Assembly: GCA_021234155.1 (NCBI GenBank)
Contig: JAJEKV010000024.1
Location: 11,070,913-11,134,912 of the forward strand
Source of the DNA: Isoetes taiwanensis
Taxonomy: Eukaryota > Streptophyta > Lycopodiopsida > Isoetales > Isoetaceae
DNA: 64,000 nt
Reading direction: 5' to 3'
Of this stretch, positions 54,877 through 64,000 are shown piece by piece (position 1 is the stretch's first letter; each line of letters starts with the position of its first letter). The position numbers were made by a program, and so were the translations under genes. Under the pieces are notes generated by a model. The model was not told where the DNA came from and did no database searches. It worked only from the letters and a program-made list of their open reading frames with translations.

Positions 54877-55260
54877 TCAGTCTTCACCAAGGACATCCTT
54901 TTCTGCCATGACTATGTCGCCCAAATCAAAGTCCTCGATCTTGTCTCCCCCAATAGACTGCAGCCACTCATCAAGGTCATCAACATCATAAGAGGTTTTG
55001 GTCAGCAGAGCATAAGAAACTGTTTGTCTCATATTCTTCTCATATTCATATAATTTCTTGAAAACCGGTTTGAAGGAGTTGTGTTCCCACAGATCAGATT
55101 CTTTCAGGAGCCTTTTTAAAGCTTTTGTCCTCACAATGTAAGATTTCAGCTTCATAAGGTGCTCTGTTGCTTCCAGAAGTGATAGCTGAGCATCCACATT
55201 AATAATCCGAGGTGCTCCCAGCGCCATTGACTGTGCTGCAGCAGAGAAAATGCCGAAGAA
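54877..55260 (-). CDS. LINE 3' open frame of unknown function
   Basis: After the ORF2 stop, a minus-strand frame continues to 54877 with ordinary coding composition: ALGAPRIINVDAQLSLLEAT, FKKLYEYEKNMRQTVSYALL, DVDDLDEWLQSIGGDKIEDF. It ends in an acidic stretch. The frame is open up to 55434, overlapping the end of ORF2; its upstream part is hydrophobic and may be only a shadow. It could be a C-terminal ORF2 extension displaced by a shift, or a third small ORF. No family is recognised. Confidence 0.4.
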   Translation of the reverse strand, partial: FFGIFSAAAQSMALGAPRIINVDAQLSLLEATEHLMKLKSYIVRTKALKRLLKESDLWEHNSFKPVFKKLYEYEKNMRQTVSYALLTKTSYDVDDLDEWLQSIGGDKIEDFDLGDIVMAEKDVLGED

Positions 55261-55261
55261 A

Positions 55262-58200
55262 TTAGTTAATAGGCCAAATAACGTGATCAACAGCAACAGC
55301 CACATCAATAGACTCCTGATTTTCCTGCAAGGATAAAGAAAAAAAGTTAAACAATCCCTTGAAGGAGCCCACTTTGTCCCAGGATTTGTCATACTGTAGG
55401 CCTTTTTCTCTTCTGTGGGCGATTCCCGTTTCAATTATTCTTGCTAGAAATTGCCCTTTCAGCCAATTCAAGTTTGGGGGCTGATTTTGAAAAGTGATCC
55501 TATTCCTATGGATCCAAACACACCATAATGCCACTGTTCTTACTGTAGCCGTGAAGGGATCTGCTTCGTCCATAAAATCTAGTAAACTATTACTGTTCTC
55601 ACCTGGATTTTTACCTGTTAATTTCTGAATCCATTTCCAAAAGGGAATTAACCACTTGCATTGAAAAATATGTAATGGGTCCTCAACATTCCCACATCCT
55701 AGTCTGCAGGATTCATCAACAAAATCAAGATATTTGGCAGCCGATGTGTTACATGCTAAGCTCTGGTTTAAAAGCAGCCATCTAAAAAGGATTAACTTGC
55801 TTGCACAATACTGCTTCCAACCTTGCCTTGCAATCTTAATAGCTCTATTTTCATGGCAATGCCATTTATCACACATTTTCAGAGATGGATTGGCCAAGAG
55901 TAGAGGGTACAGTCTTGATACCTTATAACCAATTTTTCCCTGCACTGTCAAATTCAGATCTGAAACTTTCAATTCATTACTAGGGACCAGATTCCATGAC
56001 TGTTTTATGTATCTTTTTATCTGTTTCACTCTTACCAAGGATTATGCTTATTTCTTCCCAAGTCTTCCATTTATTGTTGTCTCTGAGGTCTGCCAGAGTA
56101 GTGATGCCTGCTGCAATCCATTTCTTATATCTCGAGGGGTGCTTTAGAGCAAGACAGCCATCCTTAGGATCGACCATTCCCATATGCCAAAAGAAGTGCA
56201 GATCGGGACATTCTAAATTGCTTTTGTCTTCCCTGAAAAGGAGTGCTACTTGATTCCAGGCTGATAGTATTCTTTTCAGAGTTTGGGAGGTGTTTGGGGC
56301 TGCTTGGAATTGAATGAATGCAGATTCGGGCAGCCGATGAGGAATGCTTCTACCTACAGGCATGGATTTTTCAATCCAGAATCTAATAAGCTTCATTGCT
56401 GGAGAAGAGGAGCCATTAATTGCCCTCCATACCAACTTGGCTGCCAATGTTTGCGCCTGCAAGAAAAGATCTTTACAGCCAAGACCACCTTTTTTTTTTT
56501 GCTCTGATCAGATTATGCCAAGCAACTTTATGTTGCTTATTCCAAATAAAGGATCTGATTGCAGTCTCAATGTCTTTATATGATTTCTTATCTGCAATGA
56601 TGGCTGAGGAAAAGTACACATGTGTACTAGCAATCACACTATTAGCTATTTCCACTCTTCCAGCTAAAGATAGGGTATTAGGATAATTTGCAAATTTTTT
56701 CTTGATCCTATTCACTATTCCTGACCATAGCCCATTCAAATTCATGTCCATAGCCAGAGGCAGGCCCAGCAGCTTAGTTGCAGTCCCCTTTGGAAGGCAC
56801 TTTATTCCCTCAATTTCTGTCTCATTTGTCTCTGCAAGCACTATATATTTTTCCATATTAAGGTGAACTCCTGATGCTCTACCAAATTTCTGTAGACCCT
56901 GAATGAAGTTCTTTATGCTGAATCCATCATTCTTTAGGAAACCGAATGTATCATCTGCATATTGCATAACTGTTAAGCTGCCATGTTGGTCTGGAAGTTC
57001 GAGACCTTCAATTAATCTTTTTTGTTCCAAACTTTTGACATATCTGGTGACCATTTCTGCAACTATTAGGAATAAATATGGGGCTAAAGGGCAGCCCTGT
57101 CTGACCCCTCTCTGAATATGAAAAAAGTCTGTTGGAGAGCCGTTTACAATCACAGAGGAGGCAGCAGAGGAGTTGAAACTGTGCACTTTTTGAATTACTT
57201 CTTTTGATAGACCAAGTTTGTCCATTGCTTTGTAAAGAAAAGACCAATGAATTGTATCAAATGCCCTGCTGAAATCCAATTTTAACAGCACACATCCCTG
57301 CTTTGACAGTTTGTTCCAATGGAGCCCTTCAAACGCCCCAATGTAGTTATCCAAGATGCTCCTATTTGGCAGAAAGGCTGATTGAACCGGATCAATTCTT
57401 GTCATGAGGACTACTTTAAGCCTATTTGCAAAGATTTTGGCCAATAACTTATATGTTGCATTTGTCAAAGAGATCGGCCTCCAGTCCCCAAAAGCAATTG
57501 GATTCTGGATTTTTGGAATTAGAGAAATGAGACCTGCATTAATGGATGGGTGGAGAAATTTGGCAGACCAGGCTCCTTGTATAAGAGTGATGACGTCTTC
57601 CTTCAATGTTTCCCAAAAATGATCATAGAACTCGGGTGGGAGGCCATCGGGGCCCGGACTTTTACCAGCTTTCATACTTTTTAAAGTTTCAGCAATTTCT
57701 CTCTCATCTGGGACTTGCAGTAGTTCCTCATCTATAACTTCCTCCGATCTTTCAATTTCCTCAAAGAATTCTTCAGTAGATTTCTGATCTGTGTCCTGCT
57801 CTCGGAACATCTTCACAAATCTGCTATGAATAAAATTCCGAATGTCTTTTTCATCTTCCAGAATGTATCCATCATCATTTTTTATCTTTAGAATTCCGTT
57901 GTTTGCAATTCTGTTCTTTGCTGTTCTGAAAAAGTATGAGTTGCTTCCTTTATCCATACAATTGGTCATTAGACATTTGCTTCTTACTGCTAAAGATCTG
58001 GCCTCTTCCTCTTCAATGTGTTTCACTTTCAACTCCAAAGATTCTTCAAGCTGTTGCAGGCCTGCATTGTTCTTGTCTCGAAAAAGTTTCTCCCTAATGT
58101 CTTTGATCTGCTTATATATGTCAGCTTTCTCCATTTTTTTTCCAGCTGACCATTTTTTCCCCCACTCTTTGATCCAGCCCCTGATCTTCTTATATTTTTC

Positions 58201-59052
58201 CTTGAAGTTGATCATACTTCTACTATTTCCAAGTCTTGGCAGGGTGTTGAAAAAAGCAATGAAATCATCATTGAATTTTTTGGAGGACAGCAGAGATGTG
58301 TTCAGTTTGAAGGCAGTAGATTTGGATTTTGCCCATCTTTTTTCCACTCTCGATTGCATGATTTGAGGGAAATGATCCGAGATTGAATTCCCAAATTCTG
58401 AACTTACTGTAGCTCCTGCCCATAGCTTGGAATCTGGAAATTGAATATAGAATCTGTCTAAAAGACAGAAAACCCTTTCATCTTCTTTCCGCTTGTTGCT
58501 CCAGGAATAGACATTCGATGACGATGGTGCTTGATAGACAAATGGTATCATCAACTCTGCCCATTGCTCTTTTTCTCTCTTTGACATGTTTATCTTTTTT
58601 CCAAACTTTTGGTCCCAGGTAGGAGTATTGTTGAAGTCTCCGGCTAGTATCCAATTATCCACCTGTTTCCCTTGCATCCAGCCTCTCATTTCACGCCATT
58701 GGGATTCCCTTTCCTTAGGTTCTGTCGAGGCATATACATTCAGCAGTCCTAGGATACCTTCTTGTGTTTGGAGAAAGGTACACGACCACCTACCAGTAGG
58801 AGAGCTGAAATTTCCAATTGCAGTTAGCCCTTTCCATAAGGTTGCAATCCCCCCCTTGGTCCCATCTGCAGCTGAGGAAATTGAGTCATAATCTTTACTA
58901 ATCCACCTTCCTATGTTGGCTGCCTCAAATAGAGGTAGCCGATGCTCCTGCAACAAAATTATATCTGCTTCCATTTCCCTTAGAGCAATTATGGCCCTTC
59001 TTCTCTTCAGAGGACCCTTGATGCCCCGAAGGTTCCAGGTAACAATCTTCAT
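55262..59052 (-). pseudogene. LINE ORF2 (endonuclease-reverse transcriptase), two frameshifts
   Basis: It starts MKIVTWNLRGIKG. It contains the EEP endonuclease (IILLQEHRLPL, WILAGDFNNTPTWD, SISDHFPQI) and reverse transcriptase (SPGPDGLPPEFYDHF, QSAFLPNRSILDN, VLLKLDFSRAFDTIHW, RGVRQGCPLAPYLFLIVAEM, the YADDTFGF box at about 56945). The zf-RVT end follows (CRLGCGNVEDPLHIFQC, about 55700). Single-base frameshifts occur in an A11 run at about 56490-56500 and near 56015-56030. Otherwise the sequence is well preserved, suggesting recent insertion. Confidence 0.92.
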
Positions 59053-61115
59053 GTGAGTTTCCCTCTTGTGTGTGTTGCAGGCCCATCATCGAAGAAATTG
59101 AAGCTCCTCCGATTTCTAGACCTGTCTTTCTTGGACGGCAGCGGGGTATAAAATTTATCCTCAGCAGCTTGTGATTGTTGGCCCTCCAGATCAAGGGTTT
59201 CTTTAATGCAAAAGTCTTCATTATCACTCTGCATCTCAGCCTCAGAAATGTCATCCAGACTCTGTTTGACCCCTGTTTCTTCATGTGCTAGGTCAGCAGC
59301 TTCATGATTAGTCTCACTGGTATGATTACGATCTTTCATTCCTTGAAACTCCACTATTGCAGTCGCAGTCTGAGTTCCCTTCAGAGTTGAAGAAACTATG
59401 ATCACCTGTTTCTCCCTCTCCACATAGCCAGCAATTTGTTGAGAAGCCGAAATCTGAGATAAGTCAGCAACAGCAGCAGAAACAACAGCTGCATCAACTT
59501 CAGCAATTTCAGCAAGCGCCTGCACCTCCTCTTTCTCAGATTGTAATCCTGATTTTGAGGCAAAGGAATCATTATCCTCCAAAAGATCTTGTTTATAAGG
59601 TTCAGATTGGGAACTATCCAAAGCAAGAGAGTCTTTGATGAACAGGTTGTGCATTTCCTCTTCAACCTGTGCATTATTAGCCCCAAGATTTTCATATTCT
59701 TTGCACCTGGAATCAATGGTATCAGAACCATTAACCTGAACTTCCTTTGGGTCTGCAGCAATATCAGTGGTATCAGAACCATTGACATGATCTCCTCTTT
59801 GGTGGTCTTTTGTGGCCTGGATAACTTCCTTTGGGTCTGCAGCAATATCAGTGGTATCAGAACCATTGACATGATCTCCTCTTTGGTGGTCTTCTGAGGC
59901 CTGGATCTCCTGCATTAACAGAGGAGAAGTATGAAAAAATTTCGAACATTCTCCCCTGTATAAACCTTGAGGCAGCTCCAATTCTGAGTCAGAGTCAGGA
60001 TCTGTTTCTATCTCAGAATGTTGAACAGGTATTTCAGGCTCTTTAATAATCACGCCCTTATTTTTGCAGTCTTGAAAAGACACTTTCTTTTTTTCAGCAG
60101 CTATTGTACTGGAGACTGGCTGTTTTAATTTCTGTTCAACCCCTTTATTCAAAACTTTAATCTGCTGAGATTGAGAGCAATTGGATTTGGGAATCCATTC
60201 ACTGTTAAGAAAATTAAGGCCTCCCGATTGACTTTGACTATTCTTCTTCTGCTGTCTTATTTTTCTTTTGACACTCCCGTTGACATTTGGCCTTTTTTTC
60301 TTCTCTGAATTCCTCCTGGATGGGGTAGTCCACTCGTCAATCAGGACTGTTTCTTCTTGCCTTGGTCTGACAGGGCCTTGACAGGTACCACCTCCATGAA
60401 GCCTTAATCCACAAATGTTACAGGGTGCAGGCAGACCTGACCATTGAATTCTGAGCTGCTTGTTTGCACCGAAATAATCCACATAATTTATTATCTCTGG
60501 AATTTCTTTGTGTAAATCTAACTGGACCCATACTTTTGGAGCCCGCTCAGGAACATTTTCCATTCCAATATAATCACCAACATCTTTGAAAAGATTTTTG
60601 AAGATTTCTTCATTCCAGTAGATCGGATTCAACCCCTGAACCGAGGTGCAGGCAGGGTGATGCAGCTGTTTTGGATTTTGGGAGTCAAAATCAGGACTCC
60701 ATTTCTGGAAAAAGAACTGGGTGTTCGCTTTGAAAATCGTCCCCTGTTTGAGCAAAAAATTTGCTGCATTTTCATGGTAGCATTCTACCAAAAAGTATGG
60801 AAATTCCAACCAGTAAATATTGGAAATTCGCACATCTCTGCTTAGCATCTGCAGCTCTACTTTTATTTGGGCCAGTCTGACTCCTTCGTGTCTTACACAG
60901 CCTATCAAAGCCTTGGACCCAAAAAAATTCATCCTATCTTTAATCGAAATGTGATTTAAGACAGGTTTTATACCTTTAAGTTCTTGCTTCCCATTGGCAT
61001 TGATTTCCTCCAAGACATTCTTCTGCAACTGATTTGCGTGTTGCAATATGGGCTCTGCGATCATGGTTTGCAGCTCCCCTATGGAATATCCATCCTGCAT
61101 TCTTGTTCCGACCAT
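59049..61115 (-). CDS. LINE ORF1 (nucleic-acid-binding protein), intact
   Basis: 688 residues from the ATG at 61115. The N-terminal half resembles DUF4283 of plant LINE ORF1 (WLEFPYFLVECYHENAANFL). A zinc knuckle follows with CX2CX4HX4C spacing in CNICGLRLHGGGTC (about 60430-60390). The C-terminal half is hydrophilic, acidic and glutamine-rich, with a tandem duplication at 59745-59905. The protein coats LINE RNA. The frame is open upstream into the gypsy integrase (to 62081). The stop overlaps the ORF2 start as ATGA. Confidence 0.88.
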   Translation of the reverse strand: MVGTRMQDGYSIGELQTMIAEPILQHANQLQKNVLEEINANGKQELKGIKPVLNHISIKDRMNFFGSKALIGCVRHEGVRLAQIKVELQMLSRDVRISNIYWLEFPYFLVECYHENAANFLLKQGTIFKANTQFFFQKWSPDFDSQNPKQLHHPACTSVQGLNPIYWNEEIFKNLFKDVGDYIGMENVPERAPKVWVQLDLHKEIPEIINYVDYFGANKQLRIQWSGLPAPCNICGLRLHGGGTCQGPVRPRQEETVLIDEWTTPSRRNSEKKKRPNVNGSVKRKIRQQKKNSQSQSGGLNFLNSEWIPKSNCSQSQQIKVLNKGVEQKLKQPVSSTIAAEKKKVSFQDCKNKGVIIKEPEIPVQHSEIETDPDSDSELELPQGLYRGECSKFFHTSPLLMQEIQASEDHQRGDHVNGSDTTDIAADPKEVIQATKDHQRGDHVNGSDTTDIAADPKEVQVNGSDTIDSRCKEYENLGANNAQVEEEMHNLFIKDSLALDSSQSEPYKQDLLEDNDSFASKSGLQSEKEEVQALAEIAEVDAAVVSAAVADLSQISASQQIAGYVEREKQVIIVSSTLKGTQTATAIVEFQGMKDRNHTSETNHEAADLAHEETGVKQSLDDISEAEMQSDNEDFCIKETLDLEGQQSQAAEDKFYTPLPSKKDRSRNRRSFNFFDDGPATHTRGKLT
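59745..59905. repeat. In-frame 78-bp tandem duplication in LINE ORF1
   Basis: The block containing 'gggtctgcagcaatatcagt' and 'atgatctcctctttggtggt' occurs twice with a 78-bp period, plus a partial third copy. It encodes repeated HQRGDHVNGSDTTDIAADPK. Confidence 0.85.
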
Positions 61116-61157
61116 TTTACCAGTTTTCTGCTGTGCAGCTCCTAGGTTTGCAATTTT

Positions 61158-62452
61158 GAGGGGATTCTTCTCGATTTTCTTGTCCCGAATCAACACCATA
61201 TCCCCAGGAATATAAGAACCCTGTAACCTATTTTTCTTGTTGAAGGCAGCTTCCTCTTTTTTCTTTTTCAATGCCATGCTTTCATAAGCTTCATCCCTGA
61301 CCTCTGTTAGCTTTTCCAGCAAGCATATTCTATGGCCTACTGCTTCGTCTATGCACAAGTTTTGTTGATAGATGAACTTTAAAGCGGGTAACTCAAGATG
61401 CACAAGCAGCATGGCTTCTGCACCATACACAAGCTGGAACGGTGTCATCCCTACAGAATGTTTATGGGTAGTTCGATAGGCCCACAAAGCATCAGTCAAT
61501 TTCAAATTCCAGTCTCGTTTGTGTTCCACGACTGTTTTTTTGAGGATGCCCTTGAGAACTTTGTTCGTGGCTTCTGATTGCCCATTACCCTGGGGGTAAT
61601 AGGAAATGCTTTTGGTATGCCTGATCTTGAGGTACTGTACTAGATGCTGCATAAGATCGTTTACAAAAGGTGAACCTCTGTCAGTAATAATATGAAAGGG
61701 TATCCCAAACCTGCTGCATATCTCTGTATATATGAATTTGGCAGTGACTTTTGCATTTGCATCCTTGAGTGGCACAGCTTCCACCCACTTAGTAAAGAGA
61801 TCCATGGCCACAAGAATGTAATTATGCTGGGCAGCTGAAGGAGGTTCTATTTTGCCAATGAAATCCAAACCCCATACTTGAAATGGCCCAGGCGCGACTA
61901 TAGGGTTTAAGGATCCCGGGTGCCAGATTTTCCGGCCATGGATCTGACATTGCATTGATGACATTGCTGAATATATGTATGGCAGTCCTTGAAAATGGTG
62001 GGCCAATAATAACCATTGAGCATAATCATTTTTGCTCTGGTATCCCCAGAGAAATGACCTCCACACATTTGATCGTGACATTCCTTGAGGACCAACTTTT
62101 GCTCGATTTCATCCAAACATCTAAGATATGCCCCTGATTTATTCGGCCTGCAAAGAATGTCTCCCACAAGTGTATACTGAAGACAGCGTTCTTTGAATCT
62201 CCTGGCTGAACTCTTAGTCAAACCTGCAGGTAACTCTTGGGTTAGCAAATACTTACAAATGGGGTGTTTCCAGGAGTGCATTGAATCAATCAAGGCGATT
62301 CTCCAATCTTCTTCATCAATGTTAGGGCAGACATCATCATCCTCAAGTGCCAGATCATGGGAATAAAAAGCATAAGGTATGTACAAACTTGGATTTCTTT
62401 TTGCGCTGTACACCTGCACTTCCAAATCATATTCCACCAACGAGCGGACCAC
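61158..62452 (-). pseudogene. Gypsy pol: integrase zinc finger and catalytic core
   Basis: The zinc-binding H2C2 block (ECHDQMCGGHFSGDTRAKM, YIQQCHQCN) lies at about 62095-61990 in one frame. The core in the next frame has the three catalytic acids in VWGLDFIGKI, HIITDRGSPFVND and GNGQSEATNKVLKG, followed by VYGAEAMLLVHLELP. The C-terminal part stops at a LINE insertion after KIEKNPLKIANL and resumes at 54623. Confidence 0.88.
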
Positions 62453-62697
62453 CGATAGAGCTTGTCTTTCTTTTGGGATCGGTTGAAAAGAATTTTGAGC
62501 GGATTGTGCTTCATGTACACAATAACATGTTGCCTTAGGAACAAATATCCATGCTTATCGAAGAGGAACATCAACGCAGCAGCATACTTCTCATATTTGG
62601 GATACTTCTCTTCCTCTAAACTCCATTGCTTCCCGTTGAACCCAAACACTTTATTCCTTTGTGCCAACGCTATGCCAATTGCTTTCTCCGTTACCAT
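62290..62697 (-). pseudogene. Gypsy pol: RNase H region
   Basis: The minus-strand frame contains GIALAQRNKVFGFNGKQWSL, EEEKYPKYEKYAAALMF and VYMKHNPLKILF. This is typical of the RNase H domain that follows gypsy reverse transcriptase. It is separated from the upstream RT by about 330 bp in which I see no open frame, and shifts into the integrase frame near 62450. Confidence 0.75.
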
Positions 62698-63029
62698 GAT
62701 GTAAACTTGGAAGGGCTGACCTGCATCTGGTGTACCAAGTTCTCTGCCTACTTGTAATTCATGAAGTATAAGATTAAAAGCCTCCTAACATTCAGTTGTC
62801 CATTCAATCCGAACATACTTGCTCTTCCCTTTAGGAACTGCACACCCTGTTCTTGCTAACTTCGTGATGGGGTTCATAATGTGGGAGAAGTTTGGGATGT
62901 GCATCCTGAGGAAACTGGTCATGCCAATGAGCCGCTTCACATCCTTGAGCGTTCTAGGGGCTGGTAAGAACTGTATCAGGGTGATTTTGTCTCTTGCAAC
63001 TTGAATTCCCTGGCTGGAGACCTGGTGTC

Positions 63030-63967
63030 CTAGTAGAATGCCTTAGGGGACCAAAACATGCACTTTTTTGGGTTCAGGCAAACTTTAAATTCTTGGCAGA
63101 GGATGCAAAGTTTTCTGATCATGAGCTGGTCATTATGAGAGGTGGCAAGGCAGAGATCATCTAGGCAGACTCTAAAATTGCATGATGGCAAGGATCTAAA
63201 AATGGTATCCATGGACCTTTGGAATACAGAAGGGCGTTCTTCAGACCAAAAGGCATTTTAGTCATGTCATATGTACCCCAAGGTGTTATGAAGGCAGTCT
63301 TCTCCTGATCTCTCTCAAGGATACTTATTTGGTTAAAACCTGAAAACCCATCAAGGAATGAGTAGCAAGCTTTACCTGCAACTGCTTGAAGTACTTCCTC
63401 CAGAAAAGGCAACGGATAGAAGTCTTTGAGTGTGCATTTATTGAGGTCTTGATAATCGATGCAGATTCTCAAACCCCCATTCCTTTTTTCTATCGGAACA
63501 ATGCAAGAGACCCACTGAGGGTACTGAATATTCACGATCAAACCTGCTGCCAGCATCTTGTCGATCTCTACTCGAATCAATGGTAACAGTACTGAGTTGA
63601 TCTTCCTTAGCTTTTGAGTGACAGGCTTAGAGCCGGGCTTAAGGTTAATTTCCATCATGCCGTATTCATGTGGGATGCCCTTTAGTTCACTGTAATCCCA
63701 AGCAAAGATATCAGCCATTTTTTGAAAAAGTTGGGTGAGGGAAGCATACTCTGTTTCGGTGAGGTGATCTCCAATCGAGAGTTTTCTTTGCTGCCCTACT
63801 TTGGAAATGTGTACCTCTTGTGTGTTTGCCTCCTTGCTAACATCTATGACCAATATAGGATGCATGTGTTGGAGAGCTTCCGGATCTAGGTCCTCTTCAT
63901 GTATGGTATCGTGCTGCAAATGATGGACTAAAGTCTCCTTGCAAACGCTGTCTGCTTCAGAATTCAT
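63030..63967 (-). pseudogene. Gypsy pol: reverse transcriptase, frameshifted
   Basis: The frame 63967-63161 holds the inter-domain LTQLFQKMADIFAWDYSELK and fingers and palm motifs (WVSCIVPIEKRNGGLRICID, YQDLNKCTLKDFYPLP, FSGFNQI, TPWGTYDMTKMPFGLKN). A shift near 63200 breaks it. The catalytic box appears as VCLDDLCLAT in another frame (63175-63146), with the following stop at 63030. Confidence 0.88.
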
Positions 63968-64000
63968 CTCCCGTGGAATGTGTTGAATACTCCAATATTT

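Larger units (their letters stand above)
54628..61143 (-). mobile_element. Near full-length LINE inserted in the gypsy integrase
   Basis: The element is about 6.5 kb. It is flanked by the 14-bp target-site duplication aggtttgcaatttt (61144-61157 and 54614-54627) and ends in a 23-base poly-A tail (T run on the plus strand, 54624-54646). It carries ORF1 with a zinc knuckle and ORF2 with endonuclease, reverse transcriptase and zf-RVT regions, characteristic of plant L1-type LINEs. ORF1 starts about 30 bp from the 5' end. Confidence 0.93.
54028..64000 (-). mobile_element. Ty3/gypsy LTR retrotransposon, interrupted by a LINE, runs off the window
   Basis: Going down the minus strand from the right edge, the element shows an upstream pol region, reverse transcriptase, RNase H, an H2C2 integrase zinc finger, the integrase catalytic core, a LINE insertion, the integrase C-terminal part (54623-54491) and the 3' LTR. 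The RT-RNaseH-integrase order places it in Ty3/gypsy. Several frameshifts and stops show it is inactive. The gag region and 5' LTR lie beyond position 64000. Confidence 0.92.

Overview
The window reads as nuclear DNA of a land plant with a large, transposon-rich genome. A fern or another early-diverging vascular plant is my best guess. The plant assignment rests on plant-type gene fragments: PPR, full-size ABCG/PDR, HPPK/DHPS, MATE, importin-7/8-like and Pumilio. GT-AG introns and plant-type LINE and Ty3/gypsy elements support it. The fern guess is inference only. I see no operons, ribosome-binding sites or CRISPR arrays. Only one host-like gene looks intact in a single frame: an F-box gene at 47757-48998 (minus).

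Layout. 1-10.5 kb: AT-rich intergenic DNA with dispersed repeats, a tRNA-like SINE head (4394-4505) and LINE-like debris. 10.5-15.8 kb: a mosaic of broken, intron-containing gene fragments (PPR, ABCG/PDR, HPPK/DHPS, MATE, tryptophan synthase beta) next to the tail of a PIF1/Helitron-type helicase. 20.5-25.6 kb: a second set of fragments (importin-7/8-like, Pumilio, PPR, an RPA-like zinc ribbon). 25.8-28.3 kb: a minisatellite built on 'gagcctaggtggcatgttg'.

30.5-41.2 kb holds the most unusual object: two long, divergently transcribed, intron-containing gene regions. The minus-strand region (35613 down to 30558) contains an NLS-rich protein, a segment resembling a DNA methyltransferase, and an FCP1/NIF-type HAD phosphatase domain with a DLNG active-site motif. 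The plus-strand region (36379-41192) contains two segments resembling a plant transposon-associated domain (DUF8039-like) and a DUF7869-like protein with spaced acidic residues suggestive of an RNase H-fold nuclease. The introns of both genes carry about ten short GC-rich imperfect palindromes of the form TCGCGC-NNN-GCGCGA. I propose this as a poorly described large mobile element or its remnant.

41.6-54 kb: retroelement debris; a 5'-truncated LINE (43.5-46.8 kb) split by a 363-bp hAT-like MITE packed with GTAC tetramers; a palindromic 42-bp minisatellite; the F-box gene; and the 5' part of an LTR element with an initiator-tRNA primer-binding site. 54-64 kb: a minus-strand Ty3/gypsy element running off the window, with a near full-length LINE (54.6-61.1 kb) inserted in its integrase. 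The LINE has a 14-bp target-site duplication and an ATGA ORF1/ORF2 overlap. The gypsy itself lies in an older 136-bp repeat, giving a readable insertion order.
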